The notes under the pieces were generated by a model. The model was given only the letters and a program-made list of their open reading frames with translations. It ran no database searches and was not told where the DNA came from. From the NCBI GenBank assembly GCA_022059125.1, contig JAEUWY010000004.1, positions 3,100,001 to 3,164,000 of the forward strand: DNA of 64,000 nucleotides. Reading direction: 5' to 3'. A program made the translations under genes and the position numbers. The stretch comes from Corynespora cassiicola. Its lineage: Eukaryota > Ascomycota > Dothideomycetes > Pleosporales > Corynesporascaceae. Each line of letters opens with the position of its first letter. Positions within the stretch are counted from its first letter, which is position 1. This document shows positions 1 to 11,800 of this stretch, in pieces.

Positions 1-361
1 TTCGAAGGAGTCGGGAAGAGAGACGAGAGGAAGAGTCAGCGCACGCAGCGCTTTGGGTTGCAAAGCAGCAGAGGAAGGGGGGTTGGTTCGCGACGCAGAG
101 GTCTTCAAAGAGCGAAGAGTAAGTGGGTGGCCAGCCAGGTATATTGCCTAAGTGCCAAGCCCCGCTCAGTCGCCGCTCAGGCGGCGCCGCCCGACATCAC
201 GTGCAGACACGAACGCGAGCAAGAGCCATGGGAGCGCGTCTCGCTTCCAACTGCGGCTTTCCCAAAGACACCCCACAGCATCCAACACTTTGTGCTGCTC
301 GAGTCCACGTTTCAACTGGTATTTTTGCACCTCTCAGATCAAAACTCTTTACCTACTCACC
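1..361. other. Upstream region and 5' leader of the WD40 gene
   Basis: No gene is supported here. The stretch contains a purine-rich start and a C/T-rich run leading to the ATG at 362, as expected for promoter plus 5' untranslated leader. Short overlapping open frames have no recognisable protein features. Confidence 0.5.
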
Positions 362-1772
362 ATGGATGAGACCATGAGCGGTATGTGATTACGCCCTGCG
401 CGCATCCCAATGCCCGCTAACAGCTACCCTGCAGATGCCGTTAACCCCCACGAGGAGGCAGACCAGGAGGCCATTGAGCATAAGATCGTGAACGAGGAAT
501 ACAAAATATGGAAAAAGAACTCAGTATTTCTCTACGACATGCTCTATGGACGCGCGCTGGAATGGCCCACTCTCACAACCCAGTGGTTGCCCGACAAGAA
601 GCCCATCGAGGGTACCAATATGAGCCAGCACCGCATCGTCTTGGGCACGCACACCTCGGGCCAGGCGCAGAACTTTCTACAGGTTGCGAATGTGGAAATA
701 CCTGACTTCCAGGCACCAGACCTGTCGGACCTGAACGAGGAAAAGGGCGAGGTAGGCGGCCACGGCAACGCGAAGAGACCTTTGGACTGCAAGATTGTAC
801 AAAAGATTAACCACCCGGGCGAGGTGAACAAAGCTCGCTATCAACCACAGAACCCGGAAATAATAGCATCGTTGTGTGTCGACGGCAAAGTTCTGATCTT
901 CGACCGGACCAAGCATCCTATGACGCCCAAGGGAGACGGTTCCATCAAATTTGAGGCTGAGCTCGTAGGCCACACCAAAGAAGGCTTTGGTCTGAGCTGG
1001 AGCCCTCTGCTCGAAGGCCACCTTGTTACTGGTAACGAGGATACAACGGTCAAGACATGGGACCTGAAGAGCGGCTTTGCCAAGGGAAACAAATCAATAT
1101 CGCCAACTGCATCCTACTCGGTGCACAGTGCCACCGTTAATGATGTCCAGCACCATCCGATCCACAGTTTTCTGATCGGAACAGCATCGGACGACCTTAC
1201 CTGGCAAGTAATCGACACGCGCATGCAGACGCACAAGAAGGCGCTATACAGCAAGATGGCGCACAACGACGCCGTCAACTGCATAGCCTTCCACCCGGAA
1301 TTCGACGTGACATTCGCAACGGGCTCGGCAGACAAGAGCATCGGTATTTGGGATCTACGCAACTTCGACAAGAAGCTGCATGCTCTTCAAAGCCATTGTG
1401 ATGCCGTCATTGGCCTCCAGTGGCATCCTAATGACGCTGCCATCCTTGCAAGCTCTAGCTACGACCGCCGCATTCTCATGTGGGATCTTAGCAAGATTGG
1501 AGAAGAGCAGACACCGGAGGAGGCCGAAGATGGCCCACCTGAACTGTTAGTGAATTTGCTTTCTAGAATAGCCGTTAACTTATGCTAACACCTGTAGACT
1601 CTTCATGCACGGTGGCTTTACCAACCGCATCTGCGACTTCGATTGGAACAAGAACGATCCCTGGGTCATGCTTGGTGCCGCCGAGGACAACCAACTCCAA
1701 GTTTTCCGCCCAGGCCGCAAGCTCGTCGAACCTATCAGAAAAAATGTCAATCATGGAGAGGTCTCCGATTAG
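362..1772 (+). CDS. HAT2: RBAP48/46-type WD40 histone chaperone (Hat2/Msi1 family)
   Basis: Exons 362-380, 435-1545 and 1598-1772 join in frame to 434 aa. The family binds histone H4 and serves in Hat1 acetyltransferase, CAF-1, deacetylase and PRC2-like complexes in the nucleus. Visible support: an N-terminal H4-binding helix region (KIVNEEYKIWKKNSVFLYDM, then ALEWPTLTTQWLP), followed by WD40 repeats with GHTKEGFGLSWSP, TWDLKSG, ADKSIGIWDLRN and SYDRRILMWDLS, and the family motif [21 protein letters not shown] spanning intron 2. The length is normal. The tiny first exon (MDETMSD) is chosen because GTATGT follows it and the joined frame gives the acidic start usual in the family. Which complex it serves cannot be told from sequence, so the symbol is provisional. 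An intron-like block after codon 429 could give an alternative tail (see findings). Confidence 0.93.
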
Positions 1773-2473
1773 TTCGGTTTCATCCTTGGCGTTCCACGAT
1801 GCTAACCAGTGCGCTTTTTGCAGTCACGGCCAATACACGCTAGTACCCTTGAATCTGCGCCAGTGGCTGCACCTGTATCTGCCTCTCCGGATGTACGTGG
1901 AATCGGGCCCAAAAATGCTTCTTATCTCGAGAACGAATCCCTTGCGTCCGAGCCCCAACACGAGTCCGAGAGAGAAAATGATCCAATCGTCAACGAATCT
2001 CTTTCTCATTCCGATCCACTCAAATCTCATACCCCTTCGAGCTCAGCAAAGACGAGAAAGCATGGGCCCCGTAACTTGATTCCACCAGCCGCGTGGCACC
2101 TGGGAAATTAAAGGGAACCTGGCGTATCAAACATGTTTCGGGCGGACCAGTCTTTGCCTTCCCTGTAACCAATACGGCTATAGGGCTTCATTATTCCCCA
2201 CTAGTATAGTTTCAATGGCTCATGAGAAATGAGATCACCATTATACCTATGGATATGCTATTACGTGCCGTCATACATGAATAAAGACCCCGACATTCTC
2301 ATATCCTGGCCTTCGATAGGCCCGACCTTCCCACTAGTTAATTTGCTCCTTTGTATGGCCATAGCATTTAACTCCTCGTGATGTCCAGACCGGGCCTCGT
2401 TCCTGAAGCTTCAGCCTTCCCCTCACACCACATCACTCTCGTCTGTAATGAGATAAGCGTCGTTATCATCGTC
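1773..2473. other. Convergent intergenic region
   Basis: This lies between the WD40 gene (+) and the Trp-motif gene (-), so it holds both 3' ends. Positions 1824-2111 stay open in a frame that could be spliced onto the WD40 gene, and 2423-2473 stay open in the frame of the minus-strand gene. Nothing else is seen. Confidence 0.5.
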
Positions 2474-4324
2474 CTAAATATTCTTGCATCTGCTGCTGCG
2501 CTTGTTTGTTTTCTCCCATGAGTTACCCTTGTCCTTGCCGCTCCTGTCACTTGCGCCCCAACTATCTCCATTCGAAGTTCCTCGCTCGGACACTCGTACG
2601 CTGCTTCCCCAGGTCGGCTCCTGAGCTTTGATTTCTGGGGAATCAGGCACATCCTCCACGGTTGGGGGTCTGTAGCTAGAAGCCCGGCTCTTTTTGTCCG
2701 GCTCCAACCTAGGCCTCCCCGCTTCCCACGAGTCTGCGGTGGCATCTGAAAACCGGCCCACGTGATCATCTTTGGAGGACAACGGCCAGCCGCCAATACT
2801 GTTCTTCTCCCACGAATCTTCCACGTTACTGTTTGGTTTGTACGCAGACTCAAGGAAATCCTGCGAAGGGGGCATAGGAGAGCTATAGTAGGACTTAGGG
2901 GACAAAGATTGTTCACTGTCTGCCTTCCAAGAGCCTTTTGAGCTTGAGGGTATACTGAACCAAGAATTCTCTGCGCAAGGAGTGGGTCGAGAAGAGACTA
3001 TTTTTATGGGTGGTAGATTCCTGGTTCTCGTCGATTCCCCCTTGTCTACCAACAATCGAGTATTTTGCGTGGTTGACCAAGAGTCTTGTTCGACTTTTCG
3101 GTGAAAATCAATAGCGTACTTCTTGGAAGAAACAGGCCTATCGGCAAGGTCCTTAGGGCCATACCCTGACTGGCTAAACCTTGATTTTGGTGGCGAGGGA
3201 TCCTTCCACGAATCTTCAATGTCATACTTTTTGTACATGAAATCCTCGTCTTCTGCGCCTTCCCACTGATCTTTGTAGAATTTGGTGGTCCCCGCATGTA
3301 ACGTTCCTCTCCTGCTCACATTGTTCGACGAGTTTTGCTGCACTTTTGTCGCTTCAGGAAGTGAGGAGCATGTCAATTCATCAGCCCCTGGGCTCATTAA
3401 GATGCCTTCGCTAGATTTTTTGGGGCTTGACACAGTGTAACAGTGCTCTACTGAATCCGTCAGCGACTTTTTTGGAGGAAACGGTGGTTCGGCGCTCTTC
3501 AGATCACTACTGCTAACAGTCTTGAACGCTGTAGAACGCACGTTGTTGATAAGGGTGTGATGAATGGCTGTGTCTGAGCTATCTAAGGGGAACCCACCCG
3601 GGATTTTGGCCGATAGGCTTCTGTCGCGCCCTTTGGACCGACTCTTCGTACTTGGCGAGTTAACTTGGAGACTGGAAACAGCCTTGGCTATTTCTTTGTA
3701 TTTCACCGTGGGTGAGATATACGTGACAGGCTGCGTCTTGGTCGGAGATTTATTCGGGATACCGGAATCGTATTCGCCATCGTCATCGATTACAGTGACG
3801 CGTCCATGTCGGCCTTGAATGACAAAAGTAGACCATTGTTGTGGAAGTTGAATGGAGACGGTCGTCTTCTTCTCTGTAGGCATATGTCCTCTTCGGTTCC
3901 CTTGCTTTTGTGCTTCAGTCGAAGCCGGATCTCTAACTTTCACCTTCAGATGAGAGATCCGTTTGTAGTTTTGATATGTAGTGCGGATATCGCCAGTGAC
4001 AGCCTTTTGAATGTCAGCATTCCATACCCTCCCCTTTCTTCGGTCTCTGGGCTTGTCATCGTAAAATGTCTTGTCAACAGGTCCCAGGCCTCTGGCTCCT
4101 CTTGGTAGTAGCAGGTCTGCGCCGTCATCCAACAAGGTTTCGGCGACTGCGGTGGAGCAAACAGCGTCGGGTCTATATGAAGTAATAGTACTCATCCCTT
4201 GGATCCACTGGGTGATGTCCTGTTGTTGGTCAGGCGACAGGCGCTTCCCAAGCTCAGCTCCATCGTCGAGGCAGGAATCGGGGGTGACTTGGCTCAAGCC
4301 GTCGGGCAGGCGGCGTTGGGGCAT
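2474..4324 (-). CDS. Uncharacterised disordered protein with repeated DSW/NSW/GSW motifs
   Basis: Single-exon model, 616 aa, starting at the first ATG after an in-frame stop. I do not recognise the family. The N-terminal 200 residues are mixed and partly basic (PRDRRKGRVWNADIQKAV; HGRVTVIDDDGEYDSG). The middle is Ser/Lys/Pro-rich. From about residue 345 to the end, single tryptophans recur in short polar contexts: DQWEG, EDSWK, QDSWS, ENSWF, KGSWK, EDSWE, GGWPL, ADSWE, TWGSS, GDSWG, GNSWE. Such spaced Trp motifs in disorder resemble linear binding motifs; Argonaute-hook proteins look like this, but that is only an analogy. The stop codon is followed in the same frame by 16 further coding-like codons. 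An unseen upstream exon is possible. Confidence 0.72.
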   Translation of the reverse strand: MPQRRLPDGLSQVTPDSCLDDGAELGKRLSPDQQQDITQWIQGMSTITSYRPDAVCSTAVAETLLDDGADLLLPRGARGLGPVDKTFYDDKPRDRRKGRVWNADIQKAVTGDIRTTYQNYKRISHLKVKVRDPASTEAQKQGNRRGHMPTEKKTTVSIQLPQQWSTFVIQGRHGRVTVIDDDGEYDSGIPNKSPTKTQPVTYISPTVKYKEIAKAVSSLQVNSPSTKSRSKGRDRSLSAKIPGGFPLDSSDTAIHHTLINNVRSTAFKTVSSSDLKSAEPPFPPKKSLTDSVEHCYTVSSPKKSSEGILMSPGADELTCSSLPEATKVQQNSSNNVSRRGTLHAGTTKFYKDQWEGAEDEDFMYKKYDIEDSWKDPSPPKSRFSQSGYGPKDLADRPVSSKKYAIDFHRKVEQDSWSTTQNTRLLVDKGESTRTRNLPPIKIVSSRPTPCAENSWFSIPSSSKGSWKADSEQSLSPKSYYSSPMPPSQDFLESAYKPNSNVEDSWEKNSIGGWPLSSKDDHVGRFSDATADSWEAGRPRLEPDKKSRASSYRPPTVEDVPDSPEIKAQEPTWGSSVRVSERGTSNGDSWGASDRSGKDKGNSWEKTNKRSSRCKNI

Positions 4325-4691
4325 TTCATCGGAGTCTCAGTCAGCGTATATTAGTGAATATTAGTGTAGTCTGGTACGTGCGTGCCGTGAAGTGCTGATT
4401 GTGAATATGTTGCAGGCTTTGTATGAGAAACCAGAACGGTCTTGTCGTGGAAGGAGCGAAAGGCAGCAGTCAAGGCAGCAAGTCACGGCTGGGTTTGTAG
4501 GGTTGCCAAGGCAATTTAGAGCAGAGATGGGATGAGGAAACAGTGCAACGTGCGTTTGCTCCAGAGTCAAGCTTGACCAGATAGCGCTTAGAGATAAGGG
4601 CAGTATCAAACGTGAAAGATGCACTACCAAGATGCCAGACCAGAGCAATTCACAGCGATGCCTTGCCCCCCAATGTCTCGCTGTCTATGCA
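4325..4691. other. Intergenic, upstream of the Trp-motif gene
   Basis: This 367 bp stretch separates two minus-strand genes. It should hold the promoter of the gene starting at 4324 and the 3' end of the dephospho-CoA kinase gene. I see no distinctive element. Confidence 0.4.
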
Positions 4692-5492
4692 CTAAAGTCG
4701 GGCTTTCTCACGTTTCTTCTCCTCCTCCCACTGCAGCTGCACCTTTCTCATCTTCCACCAGCTGGCCAGCCCCGCAATGACGCCTAAAGGCGGGCAAACC
4801 CATAGCAACCATCCCCACCACCTCGGGCTTCTCCTCCTTACGTCCTGCATGACCCTTGCTACCTCCTTTTCCAGAAATTCCCTATCTCCATCATTCCAAA
4901 CGACCACGCCTCTGCCTTCTCCTCGCCTGAGGCACCTCTGTGCCTTCTCTCGTACATCCCCCTGGCTGCTCACCCGATTTCGTGCATCTTCTTCGGTCAG
5001 GTGCGAATCCCTAGACATCAAGCGCTGGATTTGAATGGCAGGGTCTGAGACGCCGACCACAAGGATAGTGCCACAGTATCGCTCCCAGCCACTCTCAAAA
5101 AGCAGAGGAACATCGAGGACAACCGCCCAATGTCCCTTCAGGTATGCCCACACCATCTGCTTGTACATTTCCTTCCTCACAGCAGGATGCACGATGCCAT
5201 TGAGTATCTTCCTGTCCCTCTCACGCTCTTCGCCCTGCCCAAACACGCGTCGGCCGAGAGCTGGTCGGTTGAGCGGGCGTCCCTTTGGGCCTGCATCGGG
5301 GAGCAGTAGATCCGGTGTCGTGGGCGCAAAGTGGCGTACAATCGCATTGTAGCCTGCAGTTCCGGGCTCAACGACCTGGCGAGCGATAAGGTCGGCGTCA
5401 ACTATGGGGAGGGAGTAGGGGGGTCGGGAGAGCAACGACGAAACAGTCGATTTTCCCGTCGCGATAGAACCTGTTAGACCGAGGAGCAACAT
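4692..5492 (-). CDS. CAB5: Dephospho-CoA kinase with C-terminal membrane segment
   Basis: Intronless, 266 aa. Dephospho-CoA kinase (CoaE/Cab5 family) phosphorylates dephospho-CoA with ATP, the last step of coenzyme A synthesis. The start MLLLGLTGSIATGKST carries the P-loop at residues 5-16. It is followed by VDADLIARQVVEPGTAGY, typical of the substrate side, and by HPAVRKEMYKQM and DVPLLFESGW, which are family signatures. The body to about residue 220 matches bacterial enzymes in extent. The tail adds a hydrophobic segment (WWGWLLWVCPPLGVIAGL, about 224-245) and a basic end, suggesting a tail-anchored form on an organelle membrane. This placement is an inference from hydrophobicity. The ATG at 5492 fits the usual start a few residues before the P-loop. 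Confidence 0.95.
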   Translation of the reverse strand: MLLLGLTGSIATGKSTVSSLLSRPPYSLPIVDADLIARQVVEPGTAGYNAIVRHFAPTTPDLLLPDAGPKGRPLNRPALGRRVFGQGEERERDRKILNGIVHPAVRKEMYKQMVWAYLKGHWAVVLDVPLLFESGWERYCGTILVVGVSDPAIQIQRLMSRDSHLTEEDARNRVSSQGDVREKAQRCLRRGEGRGVVVWNDGDREFLEKEVARVMQDVRRRSPRWWGWLLWVCPPLGVIAGLASWWKMRKVQLQWEEEKKREKARL

Positions 5493-5918
5493 GGTAGAGG
5501 CTTATATCTGGACTACTGGGGCTATTCGTAGAGAGATTGCTTCCCGTAGTGGCGGTGGGCGCATTCGCATAAAATGGTCACATTGCGCGGAATGAGGTGA
5601 TGGTGATGGCGGGGCGGAGCTGGAGCTCCAATTACCTCGGAGCTTGGGCCAAGAAGCAAGTTCCTGCCTCAACATTTTATTCCGGTCACTTGTTCGACAG
5701 CACAGCATTCTTATTCTTGTATCGCTTGATTCATGATCCTATCAAGGAGCCTATTGACTATCAGAAACCCGATACCCTAATTCTCCCGTAGACGCCAGGT
5801 TTTCTCCACATGATCCGAAGGACTCCCGCAAGCTAACCTCGGGAGTCCACACGCCAAACGCCGCAAATGCCATCCCATATCAAGAGGAGCCTAATTTGAG
5901 GAGCGGCGATAGACTAGC
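5493..5918. other. Intergenic between CAB5 and the CFIm25 gene
   Basis: This 426 bp stretch between two minus-strand genes should hold the CAB5 promoter and the 3' end of the CFIm25 gene. No convincing coding frame is seen. Confidence 0.4.
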
Positions 5919-6887
<969 letters not shown>

Positions 6888-7147
6888 TGCGCTGGCCGTC
6901 GCACTGGTGCGGTGTAGTGGAAATCGCTCGGGGCACTGAAGCTCGAGAGCGTTTGGGGATTCGCGGCAGGGATCATGGAGCTATTTCTGCACGTGATAGG
7001 GCACGGACCATCCCGATTGCGAGCCCGGTGGTTGATTGGCCATACGTCACTTACAGCGCAACGCTCTCAAAGGTGAGTACCTAAACAAGCTGGATTGAAC
7101 TTCTGCAATACGCTTCCGCTCTCGAATCTTCTTGTGAGCAAAGCAAT
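6888..7147. promoter_or_regulatory. Bidirectional promoter with CCAAT and CRE-like sites
   Basis: The 260 bp between the divergent ATGs at 6887 and 7148 must contain both promoters. An inverted CCAAT box (ATTGG, 7035-7039) and a CRE-like ACGTCA (7044-7049) sit next to each other about 100 bp upstream of the plus-strand ATG. Their presence is observed; a regulatory role is inferred only from position. Confidence 0.35.
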
Positions 7148-8250
7148 ATGGCGAAATCAGTTCTCATAACTGGAGGTACGAGCACCCATCAATGTTTAAT
7201 TCCGGCAGTTGCAGTTACTTACTTTTAGGTTAAGCCAGCGGTCTCCTTGGGCGTCAGGTTCAGAGGCAATTTCACCTTGACGGCTGGAACACTATAGGGA
7301 CAGGTCTAGGCCGTATTAATCCACCCGAAGTCATTAGACTTGACATCCTTGACCAGAGTCAAGTTGAGCGGGTCTTGGACGAAGTGAAGTAAGTTTCGCC
7401 TTCGGCTCTTAAGTACTGAAATCCTCTATACTAACTCTCCAGGCCGCACGTAGTCGTACACTGTAGGCTGGCAGGCTATGTATGAGCTCTACATGCATCT
7501 AACAGGCGCTAAATAGGTGCCGCAAACCGTTTCCCAGACTCGTGCGACGCCAATCCTGAAGCTGCTAAGAAACTTAATGTAGACTCGAGTCGCGTCCTTG
7601 CTGAGGCCACATGTGCCCGCGGAATATTCCTGATTTACATTTCCACCGACTATGTCTTCCCGGGTCAACCTGGCGAAGCCCCCTACAAGACGACGTCAGC
7701 AACAGATCCCCCGAACACCTATGGCCAGACCAAATTGGACGGAGAGAAGGCTGTGTTGGAAGTTTCCAGTAAATCCCTTTCGAAGAACAACGTCGTCGTT
7801 CTTCGAGTTCCGGTTCTTTATGGATCTTGTGATGAGCCGAAGGAGAGCGCCGTTAATGTCCTGATGTCGCAGCTCTGGGCGGCACAGAAGATCCAACGTG
7901 GAGAAGCCAAAATCAAAGTGGACGACTGGGCCTTGCGATTTCCTACGAATACAGCTGATGTAGGGCGTGTTTGTCGCGATGTGTCAAAATTCTATCTAGA
8001 TCCTGCAAATATGGACCGCGACCTCCCGAGCATCCTGCAATTCAGCTCCGAGGACAGGATGACAAAATGGGAAATTGTAACAACCTTTGCAGACATCATG
8101 GGCCTTCCGCTCGATGGAATGGAGTCTTTCAGGCCTGATGAAGAACCGAAAGATGGGGTTAAAAGGCCTTATGATTGTCATCTTGATACGTCTTCCTTGA
8201 AAGAACTAGGAATCAATGTGGGCACAGTCGATTTTCGCACTTGGTGGTAA
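7148..8250 (+). CDS. MAT2B/RmlD-like NAD(P)-binding protein
   Basis: Four exons (7148-7175, 7235-7388, 7443-7462, 7517-8250) give 311 aa; the third exon is only 20 nt. The fold is an extended short-chain dehydrogenase of the dTDP-rhamnose reductase (RmlD) group that includes the regulatory beta subunit of methionine adenosyltransferase 2. Support: VLITGASGLLGRQV (Rossmann glycine motif), VKPHVVVHCAANRFPD, LIYISTDYVFPG with the conserved STDYVF, TYGQTKLDGEKAV (YxxxK-type site), VLRVPVLYG and FPTNTADVGRV. By family knowledge it may regulate S-adenosylmethionine synthesis, but a reductase role cannot be excluded. Exon junctions were set by branch points (TCTAAC near 7500) and frame. Confidence 0.88.
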
Positions 8251-8875
8251 GTTCAATCATTTGAACGGCTTAATAGCTGACCAGTGTTCTCACGAATTGC
8301 TAGGAGGATGGAAGTTGGTGCTTTTCGATGATGCGCTGCCCCTTGCATTCCGGTAGTATTTCTGTTCCCTGGAAGAGAACAGAATAAGTAGGCAAATAAA
8401 CATTCGACAGAGATATTGAGTCCATTCATTTACGGTACCTGTCAATTCCATTTCTAATGTGTTTTTAATCAATGATTATTCTAAAAATGCAGCTCGCTCA
8501 ACGTCAATCAAATAAACAGATCTAGCAGTTCTGCTCAAACAGCGCCCACAGCTAGAAACTCAGAACTGTGCCACACGCATTCCAGTCATTTGTGTCTAGT
8601 CCGTCAAAATAGAACATTCACGCTACTAAATAAAGACAAGGCGCAGATATAAATTGATCAACCGTCCCTGGGGCACAATTTTAGGTGTGAATTAAGGCCA
8701 AATCGTAGGTGCCGACAGCAAGGATGCTGTGCCGTAAGACCATGTCGCAGACACAGGCAAGACAAGCGTACAGGTAACACAAAATTTGCCGCGTCATTGC
8801 TCAAATATATCTCTGCATTATCTGTCCGCTAGCAACTGCCTTTAATTGCCTATTTTGCGCTGGGATCCAGATCGC
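8251..8875. other. Intergenic, AT-rich
   Basis: No gene is supported between the reductase stop and the DUF3433 relic. The stretch looks more AT-rich than most of the window and probably holds the 3' end of the reductase transcript. Confidence 0.4.
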
Positions 8876-11800
8876 ATGGCGAGAAAATCTAAGCGACGTT
8901 GGACTGACAATCTATACCGATCTGATTTCTCGAGCATGGATCAAGAACCTTGCACATCTATCGCTAGGAACATTTCCGATCTATCAGAACCTATATTGCA
9001 GTCTGTACTGTCAAAGTTTAAGGGTTTCTCGACATTTATTTCGGGAAAAGGTTCGTTCGAATCACCTAACACTTCCTCTTTACATTCACGACCTCTGTGG
9101 AAACCTCGGACTCTACACCCTATAACTGTCAGCCTTGCTATCTTCATTTGCTGGTTTCTCATATCTATTCTTTTCTATCTGCACCATGTGTCTAGGCGCG
9201 ATTCTGGAATTCTATTTGCACAAAAGATCGACGACCTGCCTCTTTCAAGCAAATTCTCTTAAAAGTAGCTGCCGACAATAGTGGCTATACTTTTCAGCAT
9301 TTACTGGGCATGGGTCAACCTGGAGACCAAGAGACTAGAGCCCTACTACCAACTGAGCAAAGGAGAGGGTGCATTGGCAAAAGACTGCCTGTTACTTGCT
9401 TAGCCGTTTGAGTTTCTGCCCTTGTTATCCTTTGGAGCTTTCAGAGATAGGTGTCGATAAAGTCACCCGCACACTCCCAGCAACTTTCCATGTTTCAACC
9501 TCTTTTGTACCTGCTGCGAACCAGAAAGAGGAACTTGATCTTCGTCACACACAATCAATATATAGTATTGTGGCACTAATGACTCACTCCCCCCATTCAT
9601 GGCGCTCAATTATACGTCAGCGCTATTCACTGCCGCGGAAACGATTGATGAGGAAGTACCTGGAACTTGGACAGCACCCACTACTCTGTACAGTCTAGAT
9701 ATATCCTGCGAAGAAGCAATTGCCAGTTACGATGACACAAGATTTAGAGAAAATGCAGTATAGGCTGCCAGTGGGGTTTGGGGTTAGATGGAAATTTGAT
9801 GGCCGAAGGTGGTGGCGACTCGCTTGGTGGTGTTTTCAAAAACAAAAAATACACAGCCACGTACGTCGGGTACTAGAACGAGCGTAGACACGCACATTAT
9901 TATCTGGAGCCTCACTGCCCACAAGAACGGAACCATATGTTTTACGCAGCTTTTGCAAGCAACAAAGAGCGCGCCGAAGACGATCCGGAGGATTTTGTCA
10001 CGTTGTTTTGTGACCCCCAAATGCTACGAGCCCAAATGCTACGAGCCCAAATGCTACGAGCCCCAATACTACGAGGGATGAGTCAGTGCGACCATAGACC
10101 AAGAGACTGGTATGTTCAAACATGTTGAACCCCTTGGAAAAGAAAGTGTTGTGGGAGCATATACTAAACACAATATGGCTCGAACTACACATGAATGGAG
10201 GGGCATGCCTTTATTGGTTAGAGGGCGCGATCTCCCCATCGTGACCGCTCCAACATATCTTAAGAAGTTGGCTGACAGAGAATTGAGCATGACAATGCGT
10301 GGAGGCAGCCTGGCTAGCCCGATAATCGGCTTACCAGTGGCTTTGGATACTCGGCCACTAGAAACTTACCTCGATCCGAAAATCATGGGCCGGGGGTTTG
10401 AAAAAGCGTATCAAATGCAGTTTGCACGTGCAGTGGCGAATACTCTAGCAACCAATACCAGATGGAAGACTGAAGACGAATGGAAAACTGTCTCCACCGA
10501 AGCAGTTGTTCTCGAGTCTATTTTCACTTACGCCCTCATTGGTCTTTTGGCAATGGCATCGGTCTTTGCAATGGCATTGATGTACTTCTCCTTTACGACG
10601 AAAATAAATATTCGCTCGGATCCAGCAACGATAGCAACAGTCATATAACATGTAGCAGACGACCAGCGCCTGCTGTCGGATTTCGAAGAACTGGATTGCT
10701 GCACTGCAGAATAAATGAAAGAAGCACTACAAGCTAAAAGATGTAAGCTACTTGACAATGGAAACGAAAGCAGGTGAGTTCAACTGCCGTGAAAATTGTA
10801 TGAAAATTGTATGAGATTGCTAATTTTCGTATAATACAGTATCAAGGAACTTAGTTTACATGTTCGCGAAGGCATCATCGAACGCCAGCGACCTTAGTGC
10901 CCCGACAAGGTACCACCTGGGACATGACCAAAGATCCAACCAGGCCCAAAGCGTTTAGTTCTTGGGCTTGTGCATCATTTATAGGATTTTTTATAATCTT
11001 AACTTTGTCGTTGAGTGTGGTTTTCGATTGCGCTCGACCTAAAGATAGGAAGCTCTGCAATAGTTTCGCGAGGCACAGGGAGTTTACAAACCAATATAGG
11101 GCTTTTTTACTTGTCACAAAACAAGCTTGTTCGCAACCTCTTGGTATATTATATTCTTACGGCGTTGGCAACACTCATTGAGCCTATGTGGATTTTGATT
11201 ACTCGATTGCTGTCTACTACGACCAATAGATGCACTCCGGAATGGTAACGCCTTAGCTGAGACATCTATTGACTTGGAGTACAGCTCTTTGCCTCCACGG
11301 GTTACTATATTTAAGGGCTTCGATCAAGACACTTCGTTTTGGCCTTTGTTGGTACCATGGCGCTGTTCGCCAATCTACTTGCGGTTACGTTACCTGCTCT
11401 ATTCCACCAGCAGGGGATAGACGTCTGGAATGAGTCTAATTTTGTTGTTCCATACGAAATGGAATTTGTGTCTGTAAACGGAAGGGTGGGACCAAACAAT
11501 TACTAAGACGCAAGTGTAGCGAACGCATCAGGCGCTTACCGAGGAGGCAATGGAGAAGACCATTTCTTGGTTTCTGAATCGAACTATACGCGAGGAACAC
11601 CGTTACCTACCTGGAAGGACGAAGGAATTTTTTATTTGCCTTTCTTGAGCCAGAGTGGGAATGAAGCTGCAGACCAGACCTTGTACGTGGCTGAAACGCG
11701 GCCCTTCGGTGTCAATTGCCAAGCAAACATCACATCCATGATTGGTATCCATGCAATGTTTCTGGATACCACAGTTGAAAAAGGCTCCAAGAGCGCCCAG

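Noticed and set aside
1809..2111. Separate small gene after the WD40 gene
   Set aside because: No ATG context or independent features; better explained as 3' region or alternative tail of the WD40 gene.
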